Below, piece by piece: positions 27,478-36,654 of a DNA stretch of 64,000 bases; within the stretch, counting starts at the first letter, position 1; the number at the start of each line of letters is the position of its first letter. Origin of the DNA: Synechococcus sp. PCC 7336 (GTDB taxonomy: Bacteria; Cyanobacteriota; Cyanobacteriia; Thermostichales; PCC-7336); the NCBI RefSeq assembly GCF_000332275.1, contig NZ_CM001776.1, positions 2,438,789-2,502,788 on the forward strand. The letters run 5' to 3'. Made by a program: the position numbers and the translations under genes. The notes beneath the pieces were generated by a model, which searched no databases, was not told the origin of the DNA, and saw only the letters and a list, made by a program, of their open reading frames with translations.

Positions 27478-28464
27478 ATGACCAAACTGATCGTTCAAAT
27501 CCCCTGCTACAACGAGGAGGAATCCCTCGGCATTACCCTCAGTGCCTTGCCGCGAGAGATCCCCGGGATCGATTGTGTCGAATGGCTCATTATCAACGAC
27601 GGCAGCACCGATCGCACTGTCGAAGTGGCTAAAGCTCGTGGCGTCGAGCACATTGTCAATTTTCCCGCCAACCAAGGGCTGGCGAAAGCCTTTATGGCTG
27701 GTTTGGAAGCTAGTCTCAAGGCGGGGGCGGACATTATCGTCAACACCGATGCCGACAACCAATATTGCGCCGACGATATCCCCAAATTAGTGCAGCCGAT
27801 TTTGACCGGGCAGGCCGAAATGGTTATCGGTGCTCGCCCCATTTGGCAGACAGAGCATTTTTCTCCGCTCAAAAAGGTGTTACAAAATTTCGGCAGTCGA
27901 GTGGTGCGAGCGGCGGCGATGCAGGGGGATGCGCCGCTGGATGCCCCCAGTGGCTTTCGGGCGTTCAGTCGAGAAGCGGCACTGCGGCTGAATGTCTTCA
28001 ACCGATATACCTACACCCTCGAAACAATTATTCAAGCGGGTAGCAAAGGAATGGCGATCGCCTCTGTACCCATTCGCACCAACGCCGATCTGCGTCCCTC
28101 TCGGCTGGTGCGCAGTATTGCTTCTTACGTATGGCGATCGGGTACGACTATCCTGCGCATCTTCATGCTGTATCAGCCGCTGCGCTTCTTTTTCATGCTG
28201 GGCAGCTTGCCATTAGGAGTGGGAACGCTGTTGGGCATCCGCTGGCTGATTTTCTTCTTCGCGGGCAGCGATCGCACCCGCATCCCCAGTTTGATCTTGG
28301 CGGCCATCCTCATCTCGATCGGCTTTCAGTTGTGGGTGTTGGGTCTGGTTGCCGATCTCTTGGCTGCCAATCGGAAACTACTGGAAGATACGCAGTTGCG
28401 GTTGCGGCGATTGGAGATCGAGGGGACCAGCGGTCGCGATCGCGACAGTAGCAATCGGAGTTAA
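27478..28464 (+). CDS. Family 2 glycosyltransferase, DPM1/polyprenyl-phosphate type
   Basis: 328 aa. Cytosolic GT-A domain at residues 1-230: IVQIPCYNEEESLGITL, LIINDGSTDRTVEVA near 36, VNTDADNQYCADDIPKLV with the DxD near 87-89, and GARPIWQTEHFSPLKK. Two membrane helices follow (FFFMLGSLPLGVGTLLGI and LILAAILISIGFQLWVLGLV). This matches enzymes that load a sugar from a nucleotide donor onto polyprenyl phosphate. It is 254 bp after the GT39/membrane-protein pair on the same strand, so it may supply the donor for the GT39 enzyme. The specific sugar is unknown. Confidence 0.9.
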   Translation: MTKLIVQIPCYNEEESLGITLSALPREIPGIDCVEWLIINDGSTDRTVEVAKARGVEHIVNFPANQGLAKAFMAGLEASLKAGADIIVNTDADNQYCADDIPKLVQPILTGQAEMVIGARPIWQTEHFSPLKKVLQNFGSRVVRAAAMQGDAPLDAPSGFRAFSREAALRLNVFNRYTYTLETIIQAGSKGMAIASVPIRTNADLRPSRLVRSIASYVWRSGTTILRIFMLYQPLRFFFMLGSLPLGVGTLLGIRWLIFFFAGSDRTRIPSLILAAILISIGFQLWVLGLVADLLAANRKLLEDTQLRLRRLEIEGTSGRDRDSSNRS

Positions 28465-28573
28465 GGAGTTTACGTCCCACAGGCCATGCGGCTGGTCTGG
28501 CGGGGAAAAACCGGGGTTACCAGAGCTCTAGCGAGGGACGAAGGATGCCAGCGGCTTCGTCATTGGCAAAGGA

Positions 28574-28915
28574 CTAGTCATCGAAATTGTCACCTCGGAA
28601 GCTGCTTTCAAAAAACAGCTTGTAAATCAACCACGAGACTGTGAGAACCATGAGGGCGCCGGCCAGCCAAAAAGCCACGCGAACAGCAGCAACGACAGCT
28701 ACAACCACAGCAAAAAACTTGAGCCCATTAACCGCCATCTGCCACCAGCGGCGAATTTTGTTGGGCCGTTTGGCAGGAGCCACTGTTTGCCTGCGACCTT
28801 CATTGCCGCGAGCCAGATCCACTTCTAGTTCTCGCAAGCGCAGGGCCAACTCTCTTTGTTTCAGTTCCGCTTCGCGCTGGCGGAGGTCCCGTTCGGATGG
28901 ATGCTTGGATGCCAT
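28574..28915 (-). CDS. Coiled-coil membrane protein of unknown function
   Basis: 113 aa from ATG at 28915. Residues 1-40 (SERDLRQREAELKQRELALRLRELEVDLAR) are a charged heptad-rich coiled coil. After a basic linker (APAKRPNKIRRWWQ) two hydrophobic segments follow (LKFFAVVVAVVAAVRVAFWLAG and LMVLTVSWLIYKLFF). The ending FRGDNFDD is acidic. I recognise no family. It is divergent from frr, 147 bp away. Confidence 0.6.
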   Translation of the reverse strand: MASKHPSERDLRQREAELKQRELALRLRELEVDLARGNEGRRQTVAPAKRPNKIRRWWQMAVNGLKFFAVVVAVVAAVRVAFWLAGALMVLTVSWLIYKLFFESSFRGDNFDD

Positions 28916-29062
28916 GGAGGTCGTGACGTTTGGATGGTTGGGGATAGGGAGCGCATCGCACAAATCGTCATGAGAGATTGTCCGAAACCCGCCGCAGTCA
29001 AGCGTACAATAGAAAACTGGATGGGGCGACGCTCCTTGCTAGCGACAAAGAAGAGGTAAACT

Positions 29063-29611
29063 GTGGAACTATCGGAAGTCGAAGAATACATGCAAAAAGC
29101 CGTTCAGGCGACTCAGCGCAACTTCAACACCGTCCGTACCGGTCGCGCCAGCACCAGTCTGCTCGATCGCATTCAGGTGGAGTATTACGGCACCCCCACT
29201 CCTCTCAAATCGATCGCAAACGTCAGCACTCCCGATAGCAGCACCATTACCATCCAGCCGTTTGACGCCAGTTCTCTCGGGGATATCGAAAGGGCGATCG
29301 GCATGTCCGATTTGGGGCTTACCCCCAACAACGATGGCAAACTCGTGCGTCTCAATATTCCCCCCTTGACTGAAGAACGCCGCAAGCAGCTAGTCAAGAT
29401 GGTGGGCAAAATGGCTGAAGAAGGCAAAGTCTCCATCCGCAATATTCGTCGTGATGGCATCGACAGTGTGCGTAAGCTGGAGAAAAATTCGGAAATTTCT
29501 GAAGACGAAGCGAGCGATCGCCAAGACAATATTCAAAAGCTAACAGACAATTACGTCAAAAAAATCGACGAAATTACCAAAGAAAAAGAGAAAGAGATCC
29601 TTAGCGTTTAG
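29063..29611 (+). CDS. frr: Ribosome recycling factor
   Basis: 182 aa from GTG at 29063. With EF-G it splits the post-termination ribosome. The signatures are [22 protein letters not shown] near residue 22, [45 protein letters not shown] and [13 protein letters not shown], all standard. In most bacteria pyrH lies directly upstream; here the gene upstream is a minus-strand membrane protein, so frr is separated from pyrH. The following 246 bp have no gene I can recognise. Confidence 0.97.
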   Translation: MELSEVEEYMQKAVQATQRNFNTVRTGRASTSLLDRIQVEYYGTPTPLKSIANVSTPDSSTITIQPFDASSLGDIERAIGMSDLGLTPNNDGKLVRLNIPPLTEERRKQLVKMVGKMAEEGKVSIRNIRRDGIDSVRKLEKNSEISEDEASDRQDNIQKLTDNYVKKIDEITKEKEKEILSV

Positions 29612-29857
29612 CATACGCAGCGGCGCTTCCTCCAGATCCTGCACCTTCACCCAAATCCCGAATCTCCGACTGGCAAGTCCCGAACCTTCGATTGGCAAGT
29701 CTAAAGGCGATCGCGTTCAATATGCACCTCTCACCCCACAACTCTAGCAGAGTCAGCTAACAGTCCATCCCGAACGCGAGAACTGCTGTTTGCAATGGCT
29801 AGAGCTGCTTCAACATCTCTTTTTACGAGTGATACTCGCGGGTTTTCGAGGAACAAG

Positions 29858-30592
29858 CTATAAAATGCCACCGTTGGCTTGGATGTTCTGGCCTGTTACC
29901 CAATGGGCATCATCGCCGACCAAAAAGGCCACCACATCTGCCACGTCCTCTGGTTGTCCCAGCCGTCCGAGGGGTGTTTGCTGAATTAATTGATTCACGG
30001 CTGCTTTCGGCATAATTAACCCGTCCGTATCGGTGACACCTGGGGACACCACATTCACTGTCACCTGACGATGTCCGATCTCTTTGGCAAGGGCGAAGGC
30101 CAATCGTTCGCCTGCCGCCTTACTTGCCGCATAAATGCCACCAGTGGGTACAGGCATCATCGTACCCCCAGTGGAAAACTGTACAATGCGCCCGCCATCT
30201 TTGATGTGCTGTGCGGCTTCTTGCAACACGTACATCGCTCCCTTGGCATTGACTGCAAAGACTTTCTCAAAGTCGTCATCAGTCAATTCGAGATGCGGTT
30301 TGAACACCGATGCCCCTGCCACATTCACAACAATGTCGATCGCGCCCAACTGTTGCTTCGTCTCGGCAAACAAGCGCAGCACGTCCGCTTTGTTTGCCAC
30401 ACTGCCTTGAATTGCGATCGCCCGTCCGCCTTGTGCTTCGATCTCCTGCACCACGGCCTCAGCCTTATCGGTCGAAGAGACATAGTTAACCGCAACGACT
30501 GCGCCATCTCGGCTCAGCCGTTTGGCGATCGCTTGCCCAATCCCCCTAGATGAAGCCGTCACAATCGCAACTTTTCCAGTTAATGATGTCAT
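29858..30592 (-). CDS. SDR family oxidoreductase
   Basis: 244 aa. Cofactor motif TASSRGIGQAIAKRL, NVAGASVF, catalytic Ser in QFSTGG, YAASKAAGERLAF with catalytic Tyr-Lys, and VNVVSPGVTDTDG; the C-terminal HWVTGQNIQANGGIL is typical of classical SDRs. VNYVSS after the second strand suggests NADPH preference. Substrate is unknown. It is divergently arranged with a LysR-type regulator starting 142 bp away, a standard layout for a regulator controlling its neighbour. Confidence 0.9.
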   Translation of the reverse strand: MTSLTGKVAIVTASSRGIGQAIAKRLSRDGAVVAVNYVSSTDKAEAVVQEIEAQGGRAIAIQGSVANKADVLRLFAETKQQLGAIDIVVNVAGASVFKPHLELTDDDFEKVFAVNAKGAMYVLQEAAQHIKDGGRIVQFSTGGTMMPVPTGGIYAASKAAGERLAFALAKEIGHRQVTVNVVSPGVTDTDGLIMPKAAVNQLIQQTPLGRLGQPEDVADVVAFLVGDDAHWVTGQNIQANGGIL

Positions 30593-30637
30593 TATCTCGA
30601 TCCTCAGTAGAGTTACCTCGCAACGGTTCTACTGTAT

Positions 30638-30699
30638 ATTGTTGCTTTAGAAAGATTAAGATGATTTTTAGCAATACACTGTTCCGCTGTAGCAACAAT
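30638..30699. promoter_or_regulatory. Inverted repeat in the SDR-LysR intergenic region
   Basis: ATTGTTGCT (30638-30646) is perfectly inverted as AGCAACAAT (30691-30699), 44 bp apart, between two divergent starts. LysR-type regulators commonly bind two sites in such a region. The arms could be the two half-sites. Only sequence pattern supports this. Confidence 0.35.
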
Positions 30700-30734
30700 C
30701 GAGAACGCCACTCGTCACGATAGGCAAAGGTGCA

Positions 30735-31631
30735 ATGGACAACCTCAATGACATCCTGACTTTTACAAAGGTCGTGGAACAGGGGAGCTTTACCGCTGCG
30801 GCAGAGCTCCTAGGGTTACCCAAGTCTTCTGTCAGCAGAGGAGTATCTCGGCTCGAAACGCGCCTGCGCACTCGACTGCTGCAACGGTCAACCCGTCGCC
30901 TTCATCTCACGGAAATCGGACGACGCTACTACGATCGTTGCCGTCGGATTGTGCAGGAATTGGAAGAAGCCAATGGCATCGTGGAAAACTACCAATCTCA
31001 ACCGTCGGGGCTGCTCCGCATTACCGCTCCCTATGTATTGGGGCAAGCATTTCTCGGACCAATTTTAGTAAATTTTTTATCATTCCACCCCAATGTCCAG
31101 TGTCAAGTCGAACTATCTAATCGCTGTATCGACATGATTGAAGAGGGATTGGATCTAGCAATTCGAGTGGGCACGTTGCCAGATAGTTCGCTGATAATGA
31201 CTCATTTGGGACGGGCAAGCGCCGGACTCTTTGCCAGTCCCACTTATCTCGAGCAGCACGGCATCCCTCAAATCCCAACCGATCTTTGCGGCCATACTCT
31301 GTTGGATAATGCTAGTGCTCTGGCGACTTCCTGGACCCTCAGCCAGGGTTCTGAGCGTGCTGAAATCAAAGTCCTGCCCCGCTTGGTTTGTAATGATGTA
31401 GACATTCTTGTAGAGACGGCGATCGCCCACCAAGGGATTGCTGTTTTGCCCAAATTCACAGCGCTTCATGCAGTTCAAAACGAGCAGCTAAAATCTGTTC
31501 TCCCCGGCTGGCATGTAAAACGGGTGGATATCAATGCCCTTTACCCGTCCTACAAGGATTTATCGCCTGCCGTCCGTGCCTTTGTAGACTTGGCGAGACA
31601 GTGCTTGAAGAAAGTTTTAGTGAATGTCTGA
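30735..31631 (+). CDS. LysR-family transcriptional regulator
   Basis: 298 aa. N-terminal winged helix-turn-helix MDNLNDILTFTKVVEQGSFTAAAELLGLPKSSVSRGVSRLE, then RLLQRSTRRLHLTEIGRRYYD, is diagnostic. A periplasmic-binding-protein-like effector domain follows (residues 90-295): GLLRITAPYVLGQAFLGPIL, LDLAIRVGTLPDSSLI. It probably regulates the divergent SDR gene and itself. The effector is unknown; the group with PSGLLRITAP is close to regulators of SDR and quinone reductase genes. Confidence 0.92.
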   Translation: MDNLNDILTFTKVVEQGSFTAAAELLGLPKSSVSRGVSRLETRLRTRLLQRSTRRLHLTEIGRRYYDRCRRIVQELEEANGIVENYQSQPSGLLRITAPYVLGQAFLGPILVNFLSFHPNVQCQVELSNRCIDMIEEGLDLAIRVGTLPDSSLIMTHLGRASAGLFASPTYLEQHGIPQIPTDLCGHTLLDNASALATSWTLSQGSERAEIKVLPRLVCNDVDILVETAIAHQGIAVLPKFTALHAVQNEQLKSVLPGWHVKRVDINALYPSYKDLSPAVRAFVDLARQCLKKVLVNV

Positions 31632-31741
31632 AAACTGTCTGACACACTGCAGTGGAGCGACGAGTGCAATATGTCGGTTATGGATCCAAAGCGTCTGAGG
31701 AACTGCACTATCGGCCTGCCTCCCCTACCAAACGCGGCTAA

Positions 31742-31912
31742 ATGAGGCGAAGAAAAATTTTCTGGCTCAATTTACGTGCTACTATAGGGCCGAATTATGA
31801 AAAGAAAGTGAAAGCGCCAATCGGGCAGATTTGGGGCCAGAGCCTTGGGGCATTACAAGCGTCGCTGGGCCTGAAGTGGCAGCTTGAATCGGGAGCATCA
31901 ATTAGCTTATGA
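31742..31912 (+). CDS. Short open frame overlapping the multicopper oxidase start
   Basis: 56 codons from ATG at 31742 to TGA at 31910-31912. The translation begins MRRRKIFWLNLRATIGPNYEKK and ends LESGASISL. The stop overlaps the oxidase ATG (31909) as ATGA. It is basic at the N-terminus, not recognisable as a family, and has no clear Shine-Dalgarno. It may be a leader peptide or chance. Confidence 0.25.
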   Translation: MRRRKIFWLNLRATIGPNYEKKVKAPIGQIWGQSLGALQASLGLKWQLESGASISL

Positions 31913-33024
31913 CTCTGTTTAGATTTCGAATGTTTGACAGGCCGGAAGGGGCGCGTGGCGGCGTCACGCGGCGATCGCTCCTCCAAGGGGGCTTGTGGGG
32001 AGGCATTGGCAGTTTGCTGACCCCCTTGCTGGCTCGACCGGCAATGGCCCAGCAGGACGAGTTTTCTCTCTCGACCCACAGCAGGTCGAGGGGAATGACC
32101 ACCGTGGGGGATGTGGATAGCGATCGCAATGGCTTCGATCCCCACGCCATCCTGACCGATTGGGATACGGGACGAGTGTCGCAGCTCCCGGACGGTCGTA
32201 CGCTGCGGGAATACGAAGTGGCAGCGGAAAATAAAGAGATCGAGATTGCTCCGGGGGTGTTCTATCCCGCCTGGACCTATAACGGGCGCGTTCCCGGTCC
32301 CACACTTAGAGCCACTGAAGGGGATGTCTTGCGCATTCGCTTTGTCAATCGCACCGGCCATATCCACAGCATGCACTTCCACGGCATCCACGCCGCCCGC
32401 ATGGACGGCATCCCGGGAGCTGGGGAAGCAGTACCGGGGGGGGAGTTCGTCTACGAGTTCGAAGCCAAACCCTTCGGCTGCCACCTGTATCACTGCCACT
32501 CGCTGCCCCTCAAGCGCCACATGCACAAGGGGCTCTACGGCGGCTTCATTATCGATCCAGACCCCAATCGCCATCCCGAAGCCGCCGATGTAGCGCGATC
32601 GCGACAGTTGGGCACGCCTGAAAACAATCGCTGGCAAGAGCTGTTCATGGTCATGAATGGTTTCGACACCAACTTTGACGAAGAGAATGAATTCTATGCC
32701 GTCAACACGATCGCCCATGCCTACACCAAACGTCCCATCCGGATCGAACGCGATCGCCCCGTGCGGATTTATCTCGTCAACGTCACCGAGTTCGACCCAA
32801 TTAATTCCTTTCACCTGCACGGCAACTTTTTCAACTACTACGACCACGGCACCACCCTCACCCCCACCTCCCAAACGGTGGATGTCATCACCCAATGCCA
32901 AGCCCAGAGGGGAATTATAGAACTCTCGTTTGCCGAGCACGAACCGGGTCGTTACATGTTTCACGCCCACCAAGCAGAGTTTGCCGAGCTGGGCTGGATG
33001 AGTCTTTTTGAGGTAGTCGCATGA
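31909..33024 (+). CDS. Two-domain multicopper oxidase, Tat-exported
   Basis: 371 aa. TRRSLLQGGLWGG at residues 20-32 followed by a hydrophobic stretch and ARPAMAQ is a twin-arginine signal. The cupredoxin copper ligands are visible: HSMHFHGIH and HLYHCHSLPLKRHMHKGL in domain 1, NSFHLHGNFF and YMFHAHQAEF in domain 2. The Cys of a type 1 copper site lies in domain 1 (HCH), as in type-B two-domain oxidases. It is a likely periplasmic oxidase of a metal ion or phenolics. Its stop overlaps the ZIP transporter start by ATGA, which strongly suggests a joint metal job such as iron or manganese oxidation and uptake. Confidence 0.85.
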   Translation: MTLFRFRMFDRPEGARGGVTRRSLLQGGLWGGIGSLLTPLLARPAMAQQDEFSLSTHSRSRGMTTVGDVDSDRNGFDPHAILTDWDTGRVSQLPDGRTLREYEVAAENKEIEIAPGVFYPAWTYNGRVPGPTLRATEGDVLRIRFVNRTGHIHSMHFHGIHAARMDGIPGAGEAVPGGEFVYEFEAKPFGCHLYHCHSLPLKRHMHKGLYGGFIIDPDPNRHPEAADVARSRQLGTPENNRWQELFMVMNGFDTNFDEENEFYAVNTIAHAYTKRPIRIERDRPVRIYLVNVTEFDPINSFHLHGNFFNYYDHGTTLTPTSQTVDVITQCQAQRGIIELSFAEHEPGRYMFHAHQAEFAELGWMSLFEVVA

Positions 33025-34220
33025 ATTCCGAACCATTGCGCGAGAACATCTGGACGAAGTTCGATTGGCGTCGCATTCTGTTGGGCTTGGTTTTACCCCT
33101 GCTCTTGCTCGCGGCTGTCGTAGGGCTGTTTGGCATAACGGACCCATTGGGACCTTTGAATGTTTCTGCGCCGCCGATTGAGGAACTGGCGATCGAAACT
33201 GCCATCCTGCACGACGACGGTATTTCGCTCAATGTCAGAGCTGCCGGTTCCGAACCCATGCAGATTGCTCAAGTCCAGGTGGACGGAGCGTACTGGGAGT
33301 TTCAGCAAGATCCGGCAGGGCCAATCTCTCGCTTGTCTAAAGTCAACGTCGAGATTCCTTATCCGTGGGTGCAGGACGAAACCCATCACATCCTCCTCGT
33401 CACAGCCTCGGGAGTCACCTTCGACTACGAGATTGAGGTGGCAGTCCCGACTCCCTCAATTTCTCTGAACCAGTTGGCGAACTATGCCCTGCTCGGCATC
33501 TATGTCGGCATTGTCCCCGTCGGTCTGGGGATGCTGTTTTACCCCTACCTCCGTACCTTGGGGGCTCGGGGAATGCAGTTCATTCTGGCTTTGACGGTGG
33601 GATTGCTGTCTTTTCTGCTCTTGGACACGCTGGCAGAGGGGTTAGAGCTGGCAACAGAGGCCGCCAGTGTTTTTCAGGGCAGTGCCCTAGTGTGGCTCTC
33701 AGCAGGGGTAACCTTTTTAGGGCTGATTGCCTTGGGCAGAAGGCGCGGTCAGCCGCCGACAGGGATGCCCATGGCGACTTACTTAGCCTTTAGCATCGGC
33801 TTGCACAATTTTGGCGAAGGGCTGGCAATTGGGGCCGCATTCGCCTCGGGCGAAGCGGCGTTAGGCTCTTTATTGGTGATTGGTTTTACCCTCCATAATG
33901 TGTCGGAAGGGATCGGCATTGTTGCGCCTCTAGCTCAGTTGCAAACTCGTCTGGGTAGCTTTCTCGGTCTGACAGCGCTGGCGGGCGGACCCGCCATTTT
34001 GGGCACTTGGATTGGTGTCTTTGCGTTTTCTCCCCATTGGGCAGCTCTGTTCTTCGGCATTGGTGCCGGGGCCATTCTTCAGGTCATGCTGGAAGTAGGG
34101 GCTTATCTGGGGCGATCGGCTCGAAAATCCAACAATGCTTGGCTGTCGGGGGCGAGCTTGGCAGGCTTTACGATGGGGTTAGCGGTCATGTACGGCACGG
34201 CCTTATTAGTCAGCGTTTGA
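33021..34220 (+). CDS. ZIP family metal transporter with an N-terminal extracytoplasmic domain
   Basis: 399 aa from ATG at 33021 overlapping the oxidase stop. One membrane helix (ILLGLVLPLLLLAAVVGLFG, about residues 19-38), then about 110 residues outside the membrane with a beta-sandwich-like pattern (ISLNVRAAG, VQVDGAYWEF, HHILLVTASGVTFDYEIEV). The last 250 residues are the ZIP channel: HNFGEGLAIGAA and HNVSEGIGIVAP contain the metal-binding His, Asn and Glu in helices IV and V. A ZIP carrying such an added domain is unusual, and the domain could dock the oxidase. The metal is not fixed by sequence; divalent Fe, Mn or Zn are all possible. Confidence 0.85.
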   Translation: MNSEPLRENIWTKFDWRRILLGLVLPLLLLAAVVGLFGITDPLGPLNVSAPPIEELAIETAILHDDGISLNVRAAGSEPMQIAQVQVDGAYWEFQQDPAGPISRLSKVNVEIPYPWVQDETHHILLVTASGVTFDYEIEVAVPTPSISLNQLANYALLGIYVGIVPVGLGMLFYPYLRTLGARGMQFILALTVGLLSFLLLDTLAEGLELATEAASVFQGSALVWLSAGVTFLGLIALGRRRGQPPTGMPMATYLAFSIGLHNFGEGLAIGAAFASGEAALGSLLVIGFTLHNVSEGIGIVAPLAQLQTRLGSFLGLTALAGGPAILGTWIGVFAFSPHWAALFFGIGAGAILQVMLEVGAYLGRSARKSNNAWLSGASLAGFTMGLAVMYGTALLVSV

Positions 34221-34284
34221 TGGCGAACTCGTGCGAGAGCAGATTATCACAATGATTTGATACGCTCTCTTTCGGATCTCAACC

Positions 34285-36654
34285 TTAAACCAAATTCACG
34301 TTAAATAGAGGCCCAAGGTCAGCATTTTTTTGTGTTGATTGTGAGTCCTTAAACAGTGTTGGCTCCGGTGTATCGATCGGAGTAGTGTCCCACCAGCATG
34401 GTGGGAGTATGGTTGTTTCTCGCCAATCTTGAGGGCAAGTGCCTGTAGGAGCTAACACTGCAATGGGGACGATCGTTTCTTGGGGAGTAATTCCGCCGTG
34501 ATAACCATTTTTCTTTTCGCGGCAGTAGCGGAGTTTTTCTGTCCAGGGCACGATTACCGAAGTGGTATCTGAGGCGATGACACGCTCTCCCGCGAGCTGA
34601 AGCTCTTGGTCGCTAGGGTTACCGTTATCGATACGCCAGCGTTCACCGCCCTTAGCTGATTGGTACTGGGCTCCATTGTCCAACACATGGCCGTGATCGC
34701 TGGTTAAGATGACCAGTCGCTTAGCATTCTGGGCTGCCTGCAAAAGGGGTTGCAGTACTTTGATACGAGCAAACGTCCAGGCAGTATCGACCTGATCGCC
34801 TTTGCTCAGCAGGTCATCGACGGCGTTGATGACCACGCCTACAATCTGATGCTTATCGGACTCCACTGCGCTATGTAGCTCCTCAGAGAGGATAGGATTG
34901 TCGCTTGCCCGGAGAGCAGCTTTATGAAACAGGAGTGGGGGGGCACTGCGTTTGCAATGTTTAAGCAAGGTGGCATGTTTGGTGAAGCCTTGTTTTTCCT
35001 GGTTGGCTTGCCCTTGTTGTAGTTGACCGCAAAAAAGACTGGTGCGGGATACAGCTGTTACAGAGGGGATGGTGGCTAACCCTGCTTGTATGGGGGTGTC
35101 TTGAGCTTCAGGGTGAATCAGGTTCCAGTTCCGTTGGGTGAGGTCAGACAATAACTCATAACCAACGGCGAGACTCATACCGTCAATCACAATGAATAGG
35201 ACGGGATTTGTCTCAGCTAAGGGAGCGACAATCGTTTCAAGAACCTGTTCAACGGGTAAGACCGACTTGCGGGTGGAGCCGATGGCTGTCCAATCTTTAA
35301 GCAGTTTGGCAAATCGTTGGGATTGGGTTTCTCGAATCGTGGTGACGGTGTCAAACAGTTTGCCGTAGGCTGTGGAGAGTTCTCGGTGGGTTTCGGCTAA
35401 AGGCAAGGTTAATCTGGCCCAATCGATGAAGCCACCTTCTCTAAGGTGATAGGCGATCGCATCTTCTAGAGATTTTGGCTCGCTTGGAGGTGATGCTTTG
35501 GCATTAACTATCCACTGAGCTAGACGCAGAGCCATATCGAGGCGCTGTAACCGACGACTATTGAGATCTTCAATGGCTCGTTGATGGCTCTTGATCGTGT
35601 GATACGTCTGGCTCAGCTTATCCAGAGTTGCTTGGGTGGGCCTTTCGATCAGCGCGAACAGATATTGACTCAGGTTTGTTAGGTGTTGATTAAGCCCTTG
35701 CTCAGAGACAGTACTCAGATAGGCAAAGTCCTCTGCTCCAATTTCTGTGAGAATAGCATCGCTACGTTGGATCGCGGCCTGTTGGGCATCGGTAGGCAAT
35801 AATTTCAGGGCTTTCTGGGCAGCGGTGCTCCAAATTTGCATAGCACTAGGCTGAGGGGCAAGCCCCGCCAGGAACCGTTCTTCGAGTTTGCCAATGGCTT
35901 TATCTAGCTTATTTTGGGTGGCGGGGTGATACATCACCTCAGCGGCCAGTCCCAGAGGGAGGGCGTCTGGTCTTGGGTTGTGGGCCACGCAGTGAAGGAT
36001 CGTCTCAGTGGTGGAGCCTGCCAAGCCGATCAGCCATTTACAGGCAGCGCTCTGAAATTCTTCAGAAGCCTGCTGATATCGTGCCACATGGTCTGGATTG
36101 GCTGACCATTGCAGAATAGCCACCAGGTCAGGCCGATTAGCTTGCAGGTGAAGGCTCTGTTGAAGCAGGAGGGGCCAAACGATTTCGGCATCGAGGAAGC
36201 CTCCCATAACAGGGGAATAGCGGTTGGCGGGCATCCACTCCATTAGAGCTTCAGGAATCCACTGATGCGGGATGAGGCGGGGGTCGATATTGGTGGCGCG
36301 GAAGAGGGATTTGACGATTTGCCAGGGGTCGATCGCAAACAGGCGCTGTTTGGCTAAGCGCATGAGGATATCTTCTGCTAGATCTTGCTCTGCCAGTGGA
36401 GTGACTAAAACTTGGACGGCGTGCTTACAAGTGCCGTCCGCTTCTCGTTCTCGGTGTCCTTTTTGGAGGGCGATGCGCATTGCCAGAGGGGAGTCGCATC
36501 GATCGATCGAATAGCATCGATCGCCGTCAAATTGCTGGCGATCGCCCGTCCAGCGGCCTTGGGCATGGATGCCGATGACCTGACTATTCGGTGACCGTTG
36601 CAAAATGGCGGTGACCTGGGCTTTGATTTGGCTGAAGGTAGGAGCAGATATCAT
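34285..36654 (-). CDS. pglZ: BREX alkaline-phosphatase-superfamily protein PglZ
   Basis: 789 aa. Core gene of BREX systems and of the Pgl phage-growth-limitation system. The phosphatase-like domain is C-terminal: LFIVIDGMSLAVGYELL (metal Asp near residue 490), SVTAVSRTSLFCG (nucleophile-position Ser/Thr), LTSDHGHVLDNG near 650, and NGYHGGITPQETIVPIAVL near the end. The N-terminal 400 residues are helical with no named domain. The start overlaps the pglY stop by 4 bp, so it is translated with pglY. Last gene of the operon; 64 bp separate its end from the convergent ZIP gene. Confidence 0.93.
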   Translation of the reverse strand: MISAPTFSQIKAQVTAILQRSPNSQVIGIHAQGRWTGDRQQFDGDRCYSIDRCDSPLAMRIALQKGHREREADGTCKHAVQVLVTPLAEQDLAEDILMRLAKQRLFAIDPWQIVKSLFRATNIDPRLIPHQWIPEALMEWMPANRYSPVMGGFLDAEIVWPLLLQQSLHLQANRPDLVAILQWSANPDHVARYQQASEEFQSAACKWLIGLAGSTTETILHCVAHNPRPDALPLGLAAEVMYHPATQNKLDKAIGKLEERFLAGLAPQPSAMQIWSTAAQKALKLLPTDAQQAAIQRSDAILTEIGAEDFAYLSTVSEQGLNQHLTNLSQYLFALIERPTQATLDKLSQTYHTIKSHQRAIEDLNSRRLQRLDMALRLAQWIVNAKASPPSEPKSLEDAIAYHLREGGFIDWARLTLPLAETHRELSTAYGKLFDTVTTIRETQSQRFAKLLKDWTAIGSTRKSVLPVEQVLETIVAPLAETNPVLFIVIDGMSLAVGYELLSDLTQRNWNLIHPEAQDTPIQAGLATIPSVTAVSRTSLFCGQLQQGQANQEKQGFTKHATLLKHCKRSAPPLLFHKAALRASDNPILSEELHSAVESDKHQIVGVVINAVDDLLSKGDQVDTAWTFARIKVLQPLLQAAQNAKRLVILTSDHGHVLDNGAQYQSAKGGERWRIDNGNPSDQELQLAGERVIASDTTSVIVPWTEKLRYCREKKNGYHGGITPQETIVPIAVLAPTGTCPQDWRETTILPPCWWDTTPIDTPEPTLFKDSQSTQKNADLGPLFNVNLV

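Noticed and set aside
29660-29705. Repeated CCGACTGGCAAGTC / TTCGATTGGCAAGTC after frr
   Set aside because: Only two short, imperfect copies; no hairpin or promoter context.
31795-33147. A 450-codon frame antisense to the multicopper oxidase
   Set aside because: It mirrors a well-supported oxidase gene with intact copper motifs; the antisense product has no family pattern and the length is a by-product of codon bias.
34221-34284. A terminator between the ZIP and pglZ genes
   Set aside because: No convincing stem with a T run is visible in the 64-bp gap.
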